Shown: piece after piece, positions 33,898 through 42,541 of the stretch
How positions within the stretch are numbered: the first letter of the stretch is position 1
Layout: each line of letters opens with the position of its first letter
Source of the DNA: CAVUBL01 sp963739795
GTDB taxonomy: Bacteria > Acidobacteriota > Thermoanaerobaculia > Multivoradales > DATKCC01
Direction: 5' to 3'
Assembly (NCBI GenBank): GCA_963739795.1
Contig: CAVUBL010000011.1
Location: 496,001 to 560,000, forward strand
DNA length: 64,000 nucleotides
The notes under the pieces: generated by a model
Told to the model about the DNA's origin: nothing
Database searches by the model: none
Seen by the model: only the letters and a program-made list of their open reading frames with translations
Translations under genes and position numbers: made by a program

Positions 33898-34340
33898 GCG
33901 CGCCTCGCGGAGCGCCGCGATCAGGCGGTTGGCCTCGAGATCGTCCCAGGCGGCGTCTCGGGGCACGGCCGGGTCGGTACGGTAGAGCCAGGAAAGCCCC
34001 TTCGGCCCAACGTAGTCGTCCTCCAGGGCGTAGACGGGGACCTGGGCGGTCCGGAGGCCCAGCGAGGCGAGGCGGGTCGCCGCGGCGTCACGCCGCTCGT
34101 GGGTCGCACCCTGGTGGAGGTAGGGGAAGGGGCAGTAGCGACTCTCGGTCCATCGGGCGAGCGCCTTCTGGCAGCTCTCGACGGCGCCGAGCCAGGCGGC
34201 GAGCTCCGTGTGATCGATGTCCCGGTGCGCCGCCGAGTGGTTGCCGAGCTCTTGGCCCGCGGCAGCTTCGCATCGCCCCAGGGGAGATCGTCGAAGGTGA
34301 GGGCGAAGCGGCCTCCCGGGCACGCCCCGGCTCCGTCGGC
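33898..34340 (-). pseudogene. Polysaccharide deacetylase remnant
   Basis: In one frame GGRFALTFDDLPWGDAKLP gives the deacetylase TFDD metal motif. In the next frame AAGQELGNHSAAHRDID and CPFPYLHQGATHERRDAAAT give the later motifs. The two pieces are directly joined with a frame change and about 40 expected residues missing, so the gene is inactive. It ends against the permease tail at 33837-33897. 34341-34496 shows nothing recognisable. Confidence 0.55.
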
Positions 34341-34496
34341 GGAAGGTGCGCGGAGCACCCGCTTCGCTCGGGGCGCTGCGGCGCTCTCTTGCGGAAGGAA
34401 GGGTTCTTCGAGAAGATTGTGGGGCTTGCCCGTCGCGGCTTGAAGCCGGCTCCGGCGTGGAGTTCTTCTCTCCACGCCGGAGCCGAGCGGCCAGAC

Positions 34497-34847
34497 TCAC
34501 TCAGGACAGTGGATGATGCACGAACACTGACTCGAGCACCCACCCTTCCCGTTGTCCCCGCAGGAGAAGTAGGTGATCCCGCAGAAGCAGAGTCCTTCAC
34601 AGACGCTGAGATGGCGTCCGCAGCAGTCGTCCCCTGGACCGCTAAGAGTAGAGATGAGGTCTCCCTCCAGGCCGCAGCCTGTGCCAGGCACCCCCAATTG
34701 ACAGACCGGCCCACCTGCCTCTGCCACCGGCCCTTCGTTGGCGGCGGGCGCGGCTCCCGAGCCGGGTCAAGCTGCCAAAGCAGGGAAGGCCGTCAGGGCA
34801 AGGACAGAACAGGCGATTGCGATCATCCAACGCATCTTCCTCGTCAT
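34497..34847 (-). pseudogene. Cys-rich secreted peptide gene interrupted by one in-frame TGA
   Basis: An ATG at 34847 preceded by AAAGGAGA starts a clean signal peptide (MTRKMRWMIAIACSVLAL then TAFPALAA). TGA follows as codon 27 (34769-34767). Without any frame change translation resumes as PGSGAAPAANEGPVAEAGG and goes on to a 12-Cys tail with DDCCGRHLSVCEGLCFCGIT and CSSQCSCIIHCPE. Reading frame, signal peptide and tail are all intact except for the TGA, so either it is a recent nonsense mutation or a recoded stop. The CFCGIT segment resembles CFCGVTGIEC of the gene at 50237. It lies 36 bases after the large gene 34884-38297, probably one operon. Confidence 0.55.
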
Positions 34848-34883
34848 GCTCGTCTCCTTTCCAAGATCGGTGGCGTCCTTGAG

Positions 34884-37800
34884 CTAGGGAAGCCTTCTAC
34901 CACCAGTTCCCAGTCCTCCAACGGATTTGCCGCCGTCGGCGGCGCTCAGATCAATGATGATGTTTCGATCGGTATCGAGCGACACAGGCTGCCGCCGTTT
35001 GATGCTCCGGCTGAGAACTGCGACCTCGACGACGTAGTCACCTCCGGGGAGGCCTGAGAGCTGGAACGATCCGGCCTCGTCTGTTTCCGCCCAGGCCGAC
35101 ACCCCGTCGGGTCCGAAGGCTGTGACGGTCGCGCCTGCGACTGGGCCTGCGGTGGCAACCACCTCCCCGCTCAAGGTAAAGCCGGCGCCGAAGTCGAGGT
35201 CCAAGTGCGCCTCAGGCTGATCCTTCTCGAGCCGAACCGTTCCAGTGGCTTGACGGCCGCTCCCAGGGATCTCGGCTGTGACGGCCCAGGCTCCGGGGAG
35301 CAGCCCCTCGATCCTGTAGTCGCCTTGGAAGTCGATCGTGCCGATGTCCAGGAGAGCGCCGGCATCGATACGGACCTTGGAGAGGTCAGCTAGGCTCAGG
35401 CCCTCGAGGCGACCAGTTACGGCGCCGGTCGCCGTGAGCTCGATCACGACGTCATCGACCGGTTCAGCACGCACTTCGACCGAGACGGGCTGGAGTGACT
35501 TGCCCATGCCCGGCTTCGATGCATCGAGGGCGTAGGAGCCGGTGGTCAGGCCCGCGACCTTGAAGGCACCTTGGGAGTCGGTGACGGTTCGCGGTGGAGT
35601 CCAGCTCGCGAGGTTGGAACGGACCACGACCTCGGCTCCGGGCACGGGAACTCCGAGCTCGTCGATCACGCTGCCTGCAATTCCCCCTGAGGCCTCGAGC
35701 TGAAAGTCGACAACGTTCTCGCCCGCGAGGACGTCGATCTCACGAACTGCGCGGCCGAGACCGGGAAGGCGGGCTTCAAGGCGAGCTCTCCCCGGGGAGA
35801 TGTTCTCGATCCGAAAGGCGCCGTCGCCGTCCGCAGTGGCGAGAGGAGCGCGGAAGCGAATCTCTCCGGGGGCGGTCGGCGGTTCCCATCTCCGAATCTC
35901 GGCGCCGATCGCCGGCTGGCCGCTCCCGTCCAGGACCTCTCCCTCCACCACGGCGGCGGGCTTCAGCTCGACCTCGACCTCCCCGTCGGATCGATCGCGC
36001 CAGGGATCGATCCGACGCTCCCAGTCCTGCCAACCAGTGGCATAGATGGCGAGGTCGATCAGCCCCGGGTCGACACCGTCAATCTGGAACCTGCCATCCT
36101 CTCCGGTGCGATCGAGGAGCGACGTCGGTCGGGTCGCGGAGGTGGTCTGAGCGCCGGAGAGTTGGACCTGGTCCGTGGTGAACACCAGGACCGAGGCCCC
36201 GGCGATCGGCGATCGGTCTGGCCCGACGACGATGCCCGAAAGCGTCCTCGTCGGTGTCATCACCACCCCGATAGGGTCACGGTCGGGTTTGACCAAGGGC
36301 AGGACTCGAACAGCGTATCCGTCGAGATCGAAGCGGAGCTTGACAGCCTGGCCGGCATACAAGCCGCCCAAAACGAATATTCCGTCCGAGCCGCTGAAGG
36401 TGTCCGGTGCGAGGTTCGCTCGAGCCTGAGCCAGCGCGAGGTACGGATTGTCTGAAACGCGGGTCACCGCGACACCCGCAAGAGGCTTCCCTGCCGGGTC
36501 CTCGACCTTGCCAGCCACCACCGCCTCCGGCGACAGGACGATCGTGCCCAGATCGGTTGGGCCCTTGTCGCTAGCTTCGAGCGTCAGGCGCGGTACGGTC
36601 ACGGACGCGAAGCCCTCTGCCTCGACCTCCAGCTCCAGCTTCTCGGCAGGCAGAGCCGCGAGCTCGAACCTGCCGTCCCCGTCGGTCCAGGCTGTGAAGC
36701 GCGGCAGTGGGTTCTCCTCTCGCTGGAACTGGTCGAGAATGTCGGCGGCTTTCGCCATCGAGAGAACGACTCGTGCTCCCGCGATCGTGCGGCTCTGAGG
36801 ATCCAAGACGCGACCGATCGCCCGGAGGCCGCGATCCATCACGATCTTGACCTCACTCTGCCTTGCAGACGTTTGGGGAGCCGAGGCGTCCACCTGTCGG
36901 GGAGAAAAGCCCCCGAGCTCCACCCTCAGCTCATATCTCAGGCCCGGCACGAGATTCCCGAGACGGAATCGTCCGTCTTTGCGGCTTCTCACGAAGGCGC
37001 CGCTCTGACGCTGCCAGGCAGGCGGGTTGATCTGTAGGGGGCCGAGACTTCGTCGGTCGAAGCGAGTACGAATCTCCGCTCCTTCCAGAGGCTGCCCCTC
37101 CCTGTCGACGACTATCCCGCTGATCGATGCGACCGGATGGAGGACGAGCGTGGGCCCGACCTCGCCGCCAACCGGTGCATCCGGCGGAAGGCGCTCCGTC
37201 AGGTAGCCGGAAGCACCGACCCGGAGGGCGCCGTCATACCAGGGGACGATGGCAAGCCGATAGGCGCCGGCCGCGTCCGTTCGCACTGCACCGCCGGGAG
37301 CGTGGTCTCGCCAGACGATCGCTCCCTGGATTGGCCGCCGTTCTGGCAGGCCGAGAACTCGACTGGTCAAGAATCTGGGAGGCGGAAGGTCCAGGTGGTT
37401 CGGCTGGGAGCGACCCGGCTTCGGCGGGGCGAGGTTGGCTTCGAGCGCCGCTCCGTCTGGGCTCAAGAGCCTGAGCCGGTTTCCGCCCGAAGAAGGCCAG
37501 GTCGTCAGCCGGCCGGCAGAATTCGTCCGCCCCAGCGGCAGCTCGCTTGCTCTCGCCTCGACGAGGACATCGGGTGCGGGTCGGTGGCTCGATCCCGCGA
37601 CCTCGAGAATCTCCGGGGCGGCGTGATCGAGACGTATGGTCCATCGGCTGCGCTTGGGTGGTGCGACGAGTCGAGGTGAGAAGCCGTCGGCAGCGATCTC
37701 GATCGAGGAGTCGGTAGTGTCGGCAACCGGGATCGACAGCTTTCCCTCCGCGTTGCTCCTCGCGACGCGCCGTGCCGGCTTCCAGATCGGCTGGAGGAGG

Positions 37801-38297
37801 GCGTTGCGGAGCTCGACGCCTCGGCCGCTCGGCACGAAGAGCCGCGCGCCCGCCACCGGAGATCCATCGTGAGAGAGGACCTGGATCTCGAGATTACGAG
37901 CCAGCGCCAGATGGAGGTCCGGGACATACCGTTCCTCGACCAGAGGCGCGAGGTCCAGACTCATGGGGACGAAGCCGTCGCGCTTCGCGAGAATTCTCCA
38001 CATTCCCGCCTGTGGTGCGACGAGTCTGAATCGGCCATCCGAGTCCGTTCGAGAGACAGCCACGGCCTCAGGATGTGCGCGGTCTTCGAGCACGAGGAGC
38101 CCGTCGGCGTATTCCGAGAGAATTGGGAACAGGGCTACGTCGACGTCTTTGAGAGGCCCCGACGCCCCTTCGATGGTGCCGGAGATCAGAAGTTCCTCTT
38201 TGCCGGCAATCGGGACTTCCGCGTTGGTTGTCGAGACCTGTGGGGCTGCGACGAAGAGGGCGAGGAAGGTGCCCAGCTCCAGGATAGTCAAGTACAT
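34884..38297 (-). CDS. Large secreted protein of tandem carboxypeptidase-regulatory-like domains
   Basis: 1,137 aa with an N-terminal signal peptide (about 1-25). It consists of about ten repeated beta-sandwich units with a pattern such as ISGIVVDREGQPLEGAEI...T-D-x-G-x-F-x-L-x-x-L-x-P-G-x-Y, typical of CarboxypepD_reg-like/SdrD-B-like domains (for example VVEGEVLDGSGQPAIGAEIR; IAGSVIDELGVPVPGAEVVV). No catalytic domain is seen. Such proteins are structural or carbohydrate-binding envelope proteins. Followed closely by the broken Cys-rich peptide gene. Confidence 0.75.
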   Translation of the reverse strand: MYLTILELGTFLALFVAAPQVSTTNAEVPIAGKEELLISGTIEGASGPLKDVDVALFPILSEYADGLLVLEDRAHPEAVAVSRTDSDGRFRLVAPQAGMWRILAKRDGFVPMSLDLAPLVEERYVPDLHLALARNLEIQVLSHDGSPVAGARLFVPSGRGVELRNALLQPIWKPARRVARSNAEGKLSIPVADTTDSSIEIAADGFSPRLVAPPKRSRWTIRLDHAAPEILEVAGSSHRPAPDVLVEARASELPLGRTNSAGRLTTWPSSGGNRLRLLSPDGAALEANLAPPKPGRSQPNHLDLPPPRFLTSRVLGLPERRPIQGAIVWRDHAPGGAVRTDAAGAYRLAIVPWYDGALRVGASGYLTERLPPDAPVGGEVGPTLVLHPVASISGIVVDREGQPLEGAEIRTRFDRRSLGPLQINPPAWQRQSGAFVRSRKDGRFRLGNLVPGLRYELRVELGGFSPRQVDASAPQTSARQSEVKIVMDRGLRAIGRVLDPQSRTIAGARVVLSMAKAADILDQFQREENPLPRFTAWTDGDGRFELAALPAEKLELEVEAEGFASVTVPRLTLEASDKGPTDLGTIVLSPEAVVAGKVEDPAGKPLAGVAVTRVSDNPYLALAQARANLAPDTFSGSDGIFVLGGLYAGQAVKLRFDLDGYAVRVLPLVKPDRDPIGVVMTPTRTLSGIVVGPDRSPIAGASVLVFTTDQVQLSGAQTTSATRPTSLLDRTGEDGRFQIDGVDPGLIDLAIYATGWQDWERRIDPWRDRSDGEVEVELKPAAVVEGEVLDGSGQPAIGAEIRRWEPPTAPGEIRFRAPLATADGDGAFRIENISPGRARLEARLPGLGRAVREIDVLAGENVVDFQLEASGGIAGSVIDELGVPVPGAEVVVRSNLASWTPPRTVTDSQGAFKVAGLTTGSYALDASKPGMGKSLQPVSVEVRAEPVDDVVIELTATGAVTGRLEGLSLADLSKVRIDAGALLDIGTIDFQGDYRIEGLLPGAWAVTAEIPGSGRQATGTVRLEKDQPEAHLDLDFGAGFTLSGEVVATAGPVAGATVTAFGPDGVSAWAETDEAGSFQLSGLPGGDYVVEVAVLSRSIKRRQPVSLDTDRNIIIDLSAADGGKSVGGLGTGGRRLP

Positions 38298-38342
38298 GCC
38301 TCAGTATGGTAGCAGCGATACAATGTGAAGGCAAACCACCTT

Positions 38343-38476
38343 CTAGCGAAGCTCCGCCTCAAACCGACGAGGCCTCTTGAGCGTCCTGGCTTCATGAGCC
38401 GCAGGTTCCCCGCCAACGGCGAGCGATCGAGCCTGCGCTCAGCAGAACGGTTTCTCCAGAACCTTAAATTCATCGG
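38343..38476 (+). repeat. Dispersed intergenic repeat, copy A
   Basis: First of three related ~100-135 base intergenic sequences (others at 52575 and 62139). Shared landmarks in order: GAAGCTCCGCCTC, GAGGCCTCTTGAG, TTCATGAGCCGCAGG, CGGCGAGCGATCGAGCCT and, with copy C, CCAGAACCTTAAATTCATCGG-like ends. CGCCTC/GAGGC can form a small stem. Confidence 0.6.
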
Positions 38477-38486
38477 ACGAAAGACC

Positions 38487-38785
38487 GGGCCCGCTGCGGC
38501 GACCCGCGGGAGCCGGTAGATCGTGCCCAGGAATGGGTCGGCGAGCGAAGTGGAGACTGCGAAGAAGACGTGCTCGCGCGCCGGATCGAGGCGCAGGCTG
38601 TTGGTGCCGAAGCGAGCCGGCCCGGACACGAAGAGCCGCTTGCCGTGGACCGCGACGGCTTCAGGAAACCCGGGAGTGGCCGGAACGCTGGCAACCACCT
38701 GGATGGGACCGAAAGGCGGGTCGCCGGCCGCCTGCGGGGCGGCGAGGCTGCCGCAGGCGACGCCGAGGGACCAGGCGACGGCGAT
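38487..38785 (-). pseudogene. Fragment of a secreted SMP-30/NHL-like protein
   Basis: Minus-strand frame AVAWSLGVACGSLAAPQAAG (signal-like) continues as VVASVPATPGFPEAVAVHGK, LFVSGPARFGTNSLRLD and FLGTIYRLPRV, the first blade pattern of SMP-30/NHL propellers. A stop lies right before it with no start codon, and the frame ends at repeat copy A after about 100 codons. Truncated on both sides. Confidence 0.45.
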
Positions 38786-38792
38786 TCATCGA

Positions 38793-39887
38793 CTACGGTG
38801 CGATGGGAAGATGTCGGCGGGACAAGGGCCGAGCCACGGTTTGCCCAGTTCCGTTTCCGGTCATCTCCTCGTCCGCCGCCTGGCGGGCGATCCGCTCGTA
38901 CCAGTTGGTCACGGGCAGGGCCTCCTCGTTCAGCAGCTCGTCGAAGGTCCGGCGGCAGAGCGCTCGGAACTCCGCCGCCAGGTGGTGGAGCCAGCGCTCG
39001 GCACAGGTGGCGAGGGTCTCCCGGCGGATGTCGCCCAGGGCATAGCGGCGAGGGAAGCCGTATTGCACCGGCACCACGGTGCCGTCCGTCTCGACGATCA
39101 GGGGCGAGAGCTGTCGTCCGAGAAGCACCGGCCCGTCCGCCTTCTCCTCGGGCTCGGCGAAGGCCCGCGAGGGCTCGGCCCGCAGCACCTCGCGGTCGGC
39201 GAGGTCGAGCTGCACGCGCAGCCGCTCGCCGACCGAGGCCTGGAGCTCGAGGGCCGCGACGTAGGCCCAGGCCGCCTCGGTGGCGTCGGGCCGCTCGTCC
39301 GCCAGGTTCTCTCGGGCGCGGCCGGCGAGCTCCAGCGGATGGATCTGGAGAAGCCTGGCGCCCTGCTCGAGGCAGAAACCGGCCACCCAGTCGAGCTCGT
39401 CCAGGTTGAACTGGGTGAGGGTGAAGATGAAGCCGAAAGGAAGCCCGGAGCGCCGCACCCCGTCGAGGCGCGAGGCCATGGTCTCGAACGCGCGCGACGA
39501 GGCGCGGAACCGGTTGTGGGACGCGGGGACGCCGTCGAGGCTGATCGCCAGCAGGTCGGTCACGCCGGCGAGCACTTCCAGCCTGCGCTCGTCGAGGAGC
39601 ATGCCGTTGCTGGTGACGGTGGTGGTGAGGCCGAGGGCCTTCGCATGGTCCAGCACCTCTCGGAGCGCCGGGTAGAGCAGCGGCTCGCCGCCCGAGAACC
39701 CGACCACCGTGTAGCCCTCGGCCCGGGCGCCGGTGAGTAGCCGCCGCACCACCTCCGGCTCGAGCCGCGCCTCCTCCTCGGGGCCCGAGGAGGAGTAGCA
39801 GTGCAGGCAGCGCAGGTTGCAGCGCCGGGTCGGGTGGACCTGGAGGATACGGAACCGGCCGGTGGGCCCGACGGCGTCCCCGTTCAT
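38793..39887 (-). CDS. Radical SAM protein
   Basis: 364 aa. C23-x3-C27-x2-C30 in RRCNLRCLHCY binds the catalytic 4Fe-4S cluster; GFSGGEPLL and TVTSNGMLL are the SAM-binding motifs, and ISLDG follows. After residue ~230 the C-terminal part has Cys only at ATCAERW and ALCRRTF, fewer than a full SPASM domain. Related proteins modify peptides or act in cofactor pathways. It is 10 bases downstream of a conserved-looking 101-aa protein, probably its partner or substrate. Confidence 0.8.
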   Translation of the reverse strand: MNGDAVGPTGRFRILQVHPTRRCNLRCLHCYSSSGPEEEARLEPEVVRRLLTGARAEGYTVVGFSGGEPLLYPALREVLDHAKALGLTTTVTSNGMLLDERRLEVLAGVTDLLAISLDGVPASHNRFRASSRAFETMASRLDGVRRSGLPFGFIFTLTQFNLDELDWVAGFCLEQGARLLQIHPLELAGRARENLADERPDATEAAWAYVAALELQASVGERLRVQLDLADREVLRAEPSRAFAEPEEKADGPVLLGRQLSPLIVETDGTVVPVQYGFPRRYALGDIRRETLATCAERWLHHLAAEFRALCRRTFDELLNEEALPVTNWYERIARQAADEEMTGNGTGQTVARPLSRRHLPIAP

Positions 39888-39897
39888 CGCGCCGCCC

Positions 39898-40203
39898 TCA
39901 GTGGCCGACGTTCTGGAAGCGGATGCGGTAGACGTCCGGAAACGGGATCCCGTACGGGAAGATCTCGAGACCGACCCGCAGCCCGAGCGCGGTGCTGATC
40001 AGCTCGGTGGCCTTGCCCAGCCGCTTGCCGTCCACCTCGACGGTGCCGGAGAAGGCGTCCGGCCGTGGCTGTCCCTTGCACTCCCAGTCGATGATCTTGT
40101 AGTCGTTCTCCCGCAGGACTGCGATCACCTTCTCGAGCTGCGCGTCGGTGAACGAGCAGTGCGTGCCCGCCTGCCGGAGCTTGTCGGATCCTCGTGTCGC
40201 CAT
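39898..40203 (-). CDS. Small protein paired with a radical SAM enzyme
   Basis: 101 aa from the ATG at 40203, with GAGGAGA upstream. Composition is that of a folded alpha/beta domain (FTDAQLEKVIAVLRENDYKI, GTVEVDGKRLGKATELISTA, FPYGIPFPDVYRIRF) with two Cys (C15, C42). No family recognised. Spacing of 10 bases to the radical SAM gene implies co-translation. It could be a substrate, carrier or partner; unlike typical RiPP precursors it is not Gly/Ser/Cys-rich at the C-terminus. Confidence 0.6.
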   Translation of the reverse strand: MATRGSDKLRQAGTHCSFTDAQLEKVIAVLRENDYKIIDWECKGQPRPDAFSGTVEVDGKRLGKATELISTALGLRVGLEIFPYGIPFPDVYRIRFQNVGH

Positions 40204-40353
40204 GTCGTCTCCTCTCATGAGCCTCGTGATCCCGGTCCCGCGACCGCTCATCGGCCTCGGCGCGTCCGGGTGGAGAGTGAAACGACGAAGGAGAGGCTGA
40301 TCCCTCACGGCGGGCGCCGGCGGGGCCTCCGAGAGGGCTCGGTTACCGGACCG

Positions 40354-40968
40354 CTAGTCGTTGATCGGTGGCGCGGGGGAGCGCACGACGACCACGACGA
40401 CCCGACGGTTCCGGGCGCGGCCCTCGGGGGTCGACTCGTCGGTGGCCGGGGCCGCCGAGCCCAGGGGGACGACGCTCATGGCGTCGAGCGGTACGCCGCG
40501 CTGCCGGTGGAGGTAGCTCTCGACCGCCTCGGCTCGGAGCTCGGAGATCCGCAGGTTCGCCACCGCGCTGCCGGTGGCGTCGGTGTGGCCCTGGAGCTCC
40601 AGGTAGTACATCGAGCGGGTGGCGAGGAGGCGCCGGTACATCTCGTCGAGGAGAGCCCGGGAGCCGTCTCGGAGCGTGACGTCGCCCGGGCCGAAGCGCA
40701 CTTCGAACACGCTGTCGTCTTGCCCTTGTGCGGTCGGTTCGGCGACCGGTACGCGCTCGACGTTCTCCTCGCGCTCGCGGGCCGTCGGAGCCGTCGGAGT
40801 CGTCGGAACAGCCACGGCGGTGGTCGTCGCGGCGGCCTGGACGGTCTCCGGAGCCGGGGTGGGCGGCTCCGAGGCGGAAGGCGCGGGCGCGGGGTGGGAG
40901 GTCGTGCTGCAGGCCGCCACCAGGAGCGCAGCGAGGAGGAGTCGTTGTCTGACGCGCAGGATGTTCAT
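40354..40968 (-). CDS. OmpA-family lipoprotein
   Basis: 204 aa from the ATG at 40968. Signal peptide with lipobox VAACS near residue 20; a Pro/Thr/Ala-rich linker (about 22-75). Residues 85-200 form an OmpA-like peptidoglycan-binding domain, with ELQGHTDATGSAVANLRISE as the hallmark and GRARNRRVVVVV at the end. Tethers the outer membrane to peptidoglycan. Divergent from the dipeptidase-like gene, with 205 bases between. Confidence 0.85.
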   Translation of the reverse strand: MNILRVRQRLLLAALLVAACSTTSHPAPAPSASEPPTPAPETVQAAATTTAVAVPTTPTAPTAREREENVERVPVAEPTAQGQDDSVFEVRFGPGDVTLRDGSRALLDEMYRRLLATRSMYYLELQGHTDATGSAVANLRISELRAEAVESYLHRQRGVPLDAMSVVPLGSAAPATDESTPEGRARNRRVVVVVVRSPAPPIND

Positions 40969-41173
40969 CTGTTCGGTGGTGTCCGCCCGGTCGTATGTTT
41001 CAGCAAGCACCGTGCCATGTCGGCTGGAGGCCTCGAAGGGATTGCGCTCCTGGCCGGGGCCTTGCAGAGACCGAAGCGTGACGGCGCGCGCTCCGGCGCT
41101 CCCGAGTCCCCGCGCGTGGCCGCCCGAGTCGCGCGTTGCCCCGAGCCGGCCTGCCGCGCCGAGACGAGCGACG

Positions 41174-42370
41174 ATGGATCGTAGACAGTTCCTCAGGCAT
41201 GGAATTCTTGCCGGCGCCGGCCTCCTCGCCGCGCCGATGATCAACCTCGGACGGGTGCGCCTGTTCGCGGACGAGCCGGGCGAAGAGATCGAGATCTCGA
41301 GCGCGGCGGCGGATCTGGTCCTGGGCTCGAAGGTGATCGACATGCTCGGGCTGCTGACGCTGGACTGGGACCAGCTCTTCGCCTGGTTTGAGCGCCCGAG
41401 CCGCTTCCGCGAGCCCGACTACCGCCTGCTCGAGAGGTCAGGGGTCGACGTCTTTCATCCAGCGGTGGACACCAGCCAGCGCGACGCCTACAGCGCGGCC
41501 CTGCGCTGGATGGCCGGCTGGAATCACCTGCTGGGCGCGAAGGGCTGCTTTCTCTCGCGGGTCGAGGTGCCCTCCGATCTGGTCCGCGTACCGGACGCCG
41601 GAGAGATCGGGATCATCCTCGGGTTCCAGAACTCCGACCACTTCCGGACCCCCCTCGACGTCCGGGCGTTCTACGCTCTGGGTCAGCGGGTGTCGCAGCT
41701 CACCTACAACTCGCAGAACCGGTTGGGGAGCGGCGCCTACGTGGCACGGGACACAGGCCTCACCCACTTCGGCGCCGAGGTCGTGGCCGAGATGAACCGG
41801 CTGGGCATGGCGATCGACGGCTCCCACTGCGGCGAGCGGACCAGCCTCGACGCCGTCGCCGCGTCGCGCCGGCCGGTGCTGGTGACCCACTCGAACTGCC
41901 AGGCGCTCGTGCCCGGGCATCCGCGCTGCAAGTCCGATCGCGTGATCCGGGCGCTGGCGTCCGCCGGCGGCGTGATGGGGATCACCGTGGTACGGGCGTT
42001 CGTGAGCTCCAAGCGCCGGCCGACGATCGACGAACTTCTCGATCACTACGATCACGTGGCGCGCCTGGTGGGGGTGGAGCACGTCGGCCTGGGCAGCGAC
42101 ACCGACGTGACCGAGGTCCAGCCCAAGACCGGGCGACCCAATCCGTTCTACGAGATCCGTGGCCTCGACCCGGTCGCGCGGGTGTTCCAGATCGCCGACG
42201 GCCTCCTGCGCCGGGGCTACGGCAAGGCGGCGGTCGAGCTGGTCCTGGGCGGGAACTTTCGGCGCGCGTTCGGCGACATCTGGCGCGCCGCGCCGCCCGC
42301 TGTGGTCGCGGGCGAGGCGACGCGGCGCGACCCCTTCTGCCCGGCGCCCCGCCCGGTCGTCCCGCGGTGA
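41174..42370 (+). CDS. M19 membrane dipeptidase-like protein, atypical metal site
   Basis: 398 aa. MDRRQFLRHGILAGAG is a twin-arginine-like signal. Later M19 features are present: AIDGSHCGERTSLDAV, PVLVTHSNCQAL, EHVGLGSDTDVTEV. The first zinc pair, usually H-x-D in an IDGHNDL context, is replaced: here the segment is VIDMLGLLTLDWDQL with no His. Exported; hydrolysis of dipeptides is the family role, but the missing ligands leave activity in doubt. Its stop is 4 bases before a MITE. Confidence 0.7.
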   Translation: MDRRQFLRHGILAGAGLLAAPMINLGRVRLFADEPGEEIEISSAAADLVLGSKVIDMLGLLTLDWDQLFAWFERPSRFREPDYRLLERSGVDVFHPAVDTSQRDAYSAALRWMAGWNHLLGAKGCFLSRVEVPSDLVRVPDAGEIGIILGFQNSDHFRTPLDVRAFYALGQRVSQLTYNSQNRLGSGAYVARDTGLTHFGAEVVAEMNRLGMAIDGSHCGERTSLDAVAASRRPVLVTHSNCQALVPGHPRCKSDRVIRALASAGGVMGITVVRAFVSSKRRPTIDELLDHYDHVARLVGVEHVGLGSDTDVTEVQPKTGRPNPFYEIRGLDPVARVFQIADGLLRRGYGKAAVELVLGGNFRRAFGDIWRAAPPAVVAGEATRRDPFCPAPRPVVPR

Positions 42371-42374
42371 GGGG

Positions 42375-42541
42375 CTAGTGGTCCGTCAACCTTCAATTGA
42401 CGGGTCCCACCGGTCCTTCACGCCGCTGGCGGCGTTGCTCCTCCTCGACGTAGGCCCCGCTACGCCTGCGTCGGAGCGCCTGGCCAGCGACGCGAAATCC
42501 TCGCCGGATACCCTGTCAATTGAAGGTTGACGGACCACTAG
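42375..42541. mobile_element. 167-bp MITE with 27-bp perfect terminal inverted repeats
   Basis: Bases 42375-42401 and 42515-42541 are exact reverse complements over 27 bases; each end begins with CTAG and contains GGTCCGTCAACC and TTCAATTGAC. The 113-base interior has no gene. The right end supplies the TAG stop codon (42540-42538, minus strand) of the ADOP permease. No matching transposase is in the window; the repeats differ from those of the element at 9466-11985. Confidence 0.8.

Noticed and set aside
34767..34769. Selenocysteine codon in the Cys-rich peptide
   Set aside because: No SECIS-like hairpin was recognised and the codon sits at the signal peptide boundary, not in the Cys tail; nonsense mutation is simpler.
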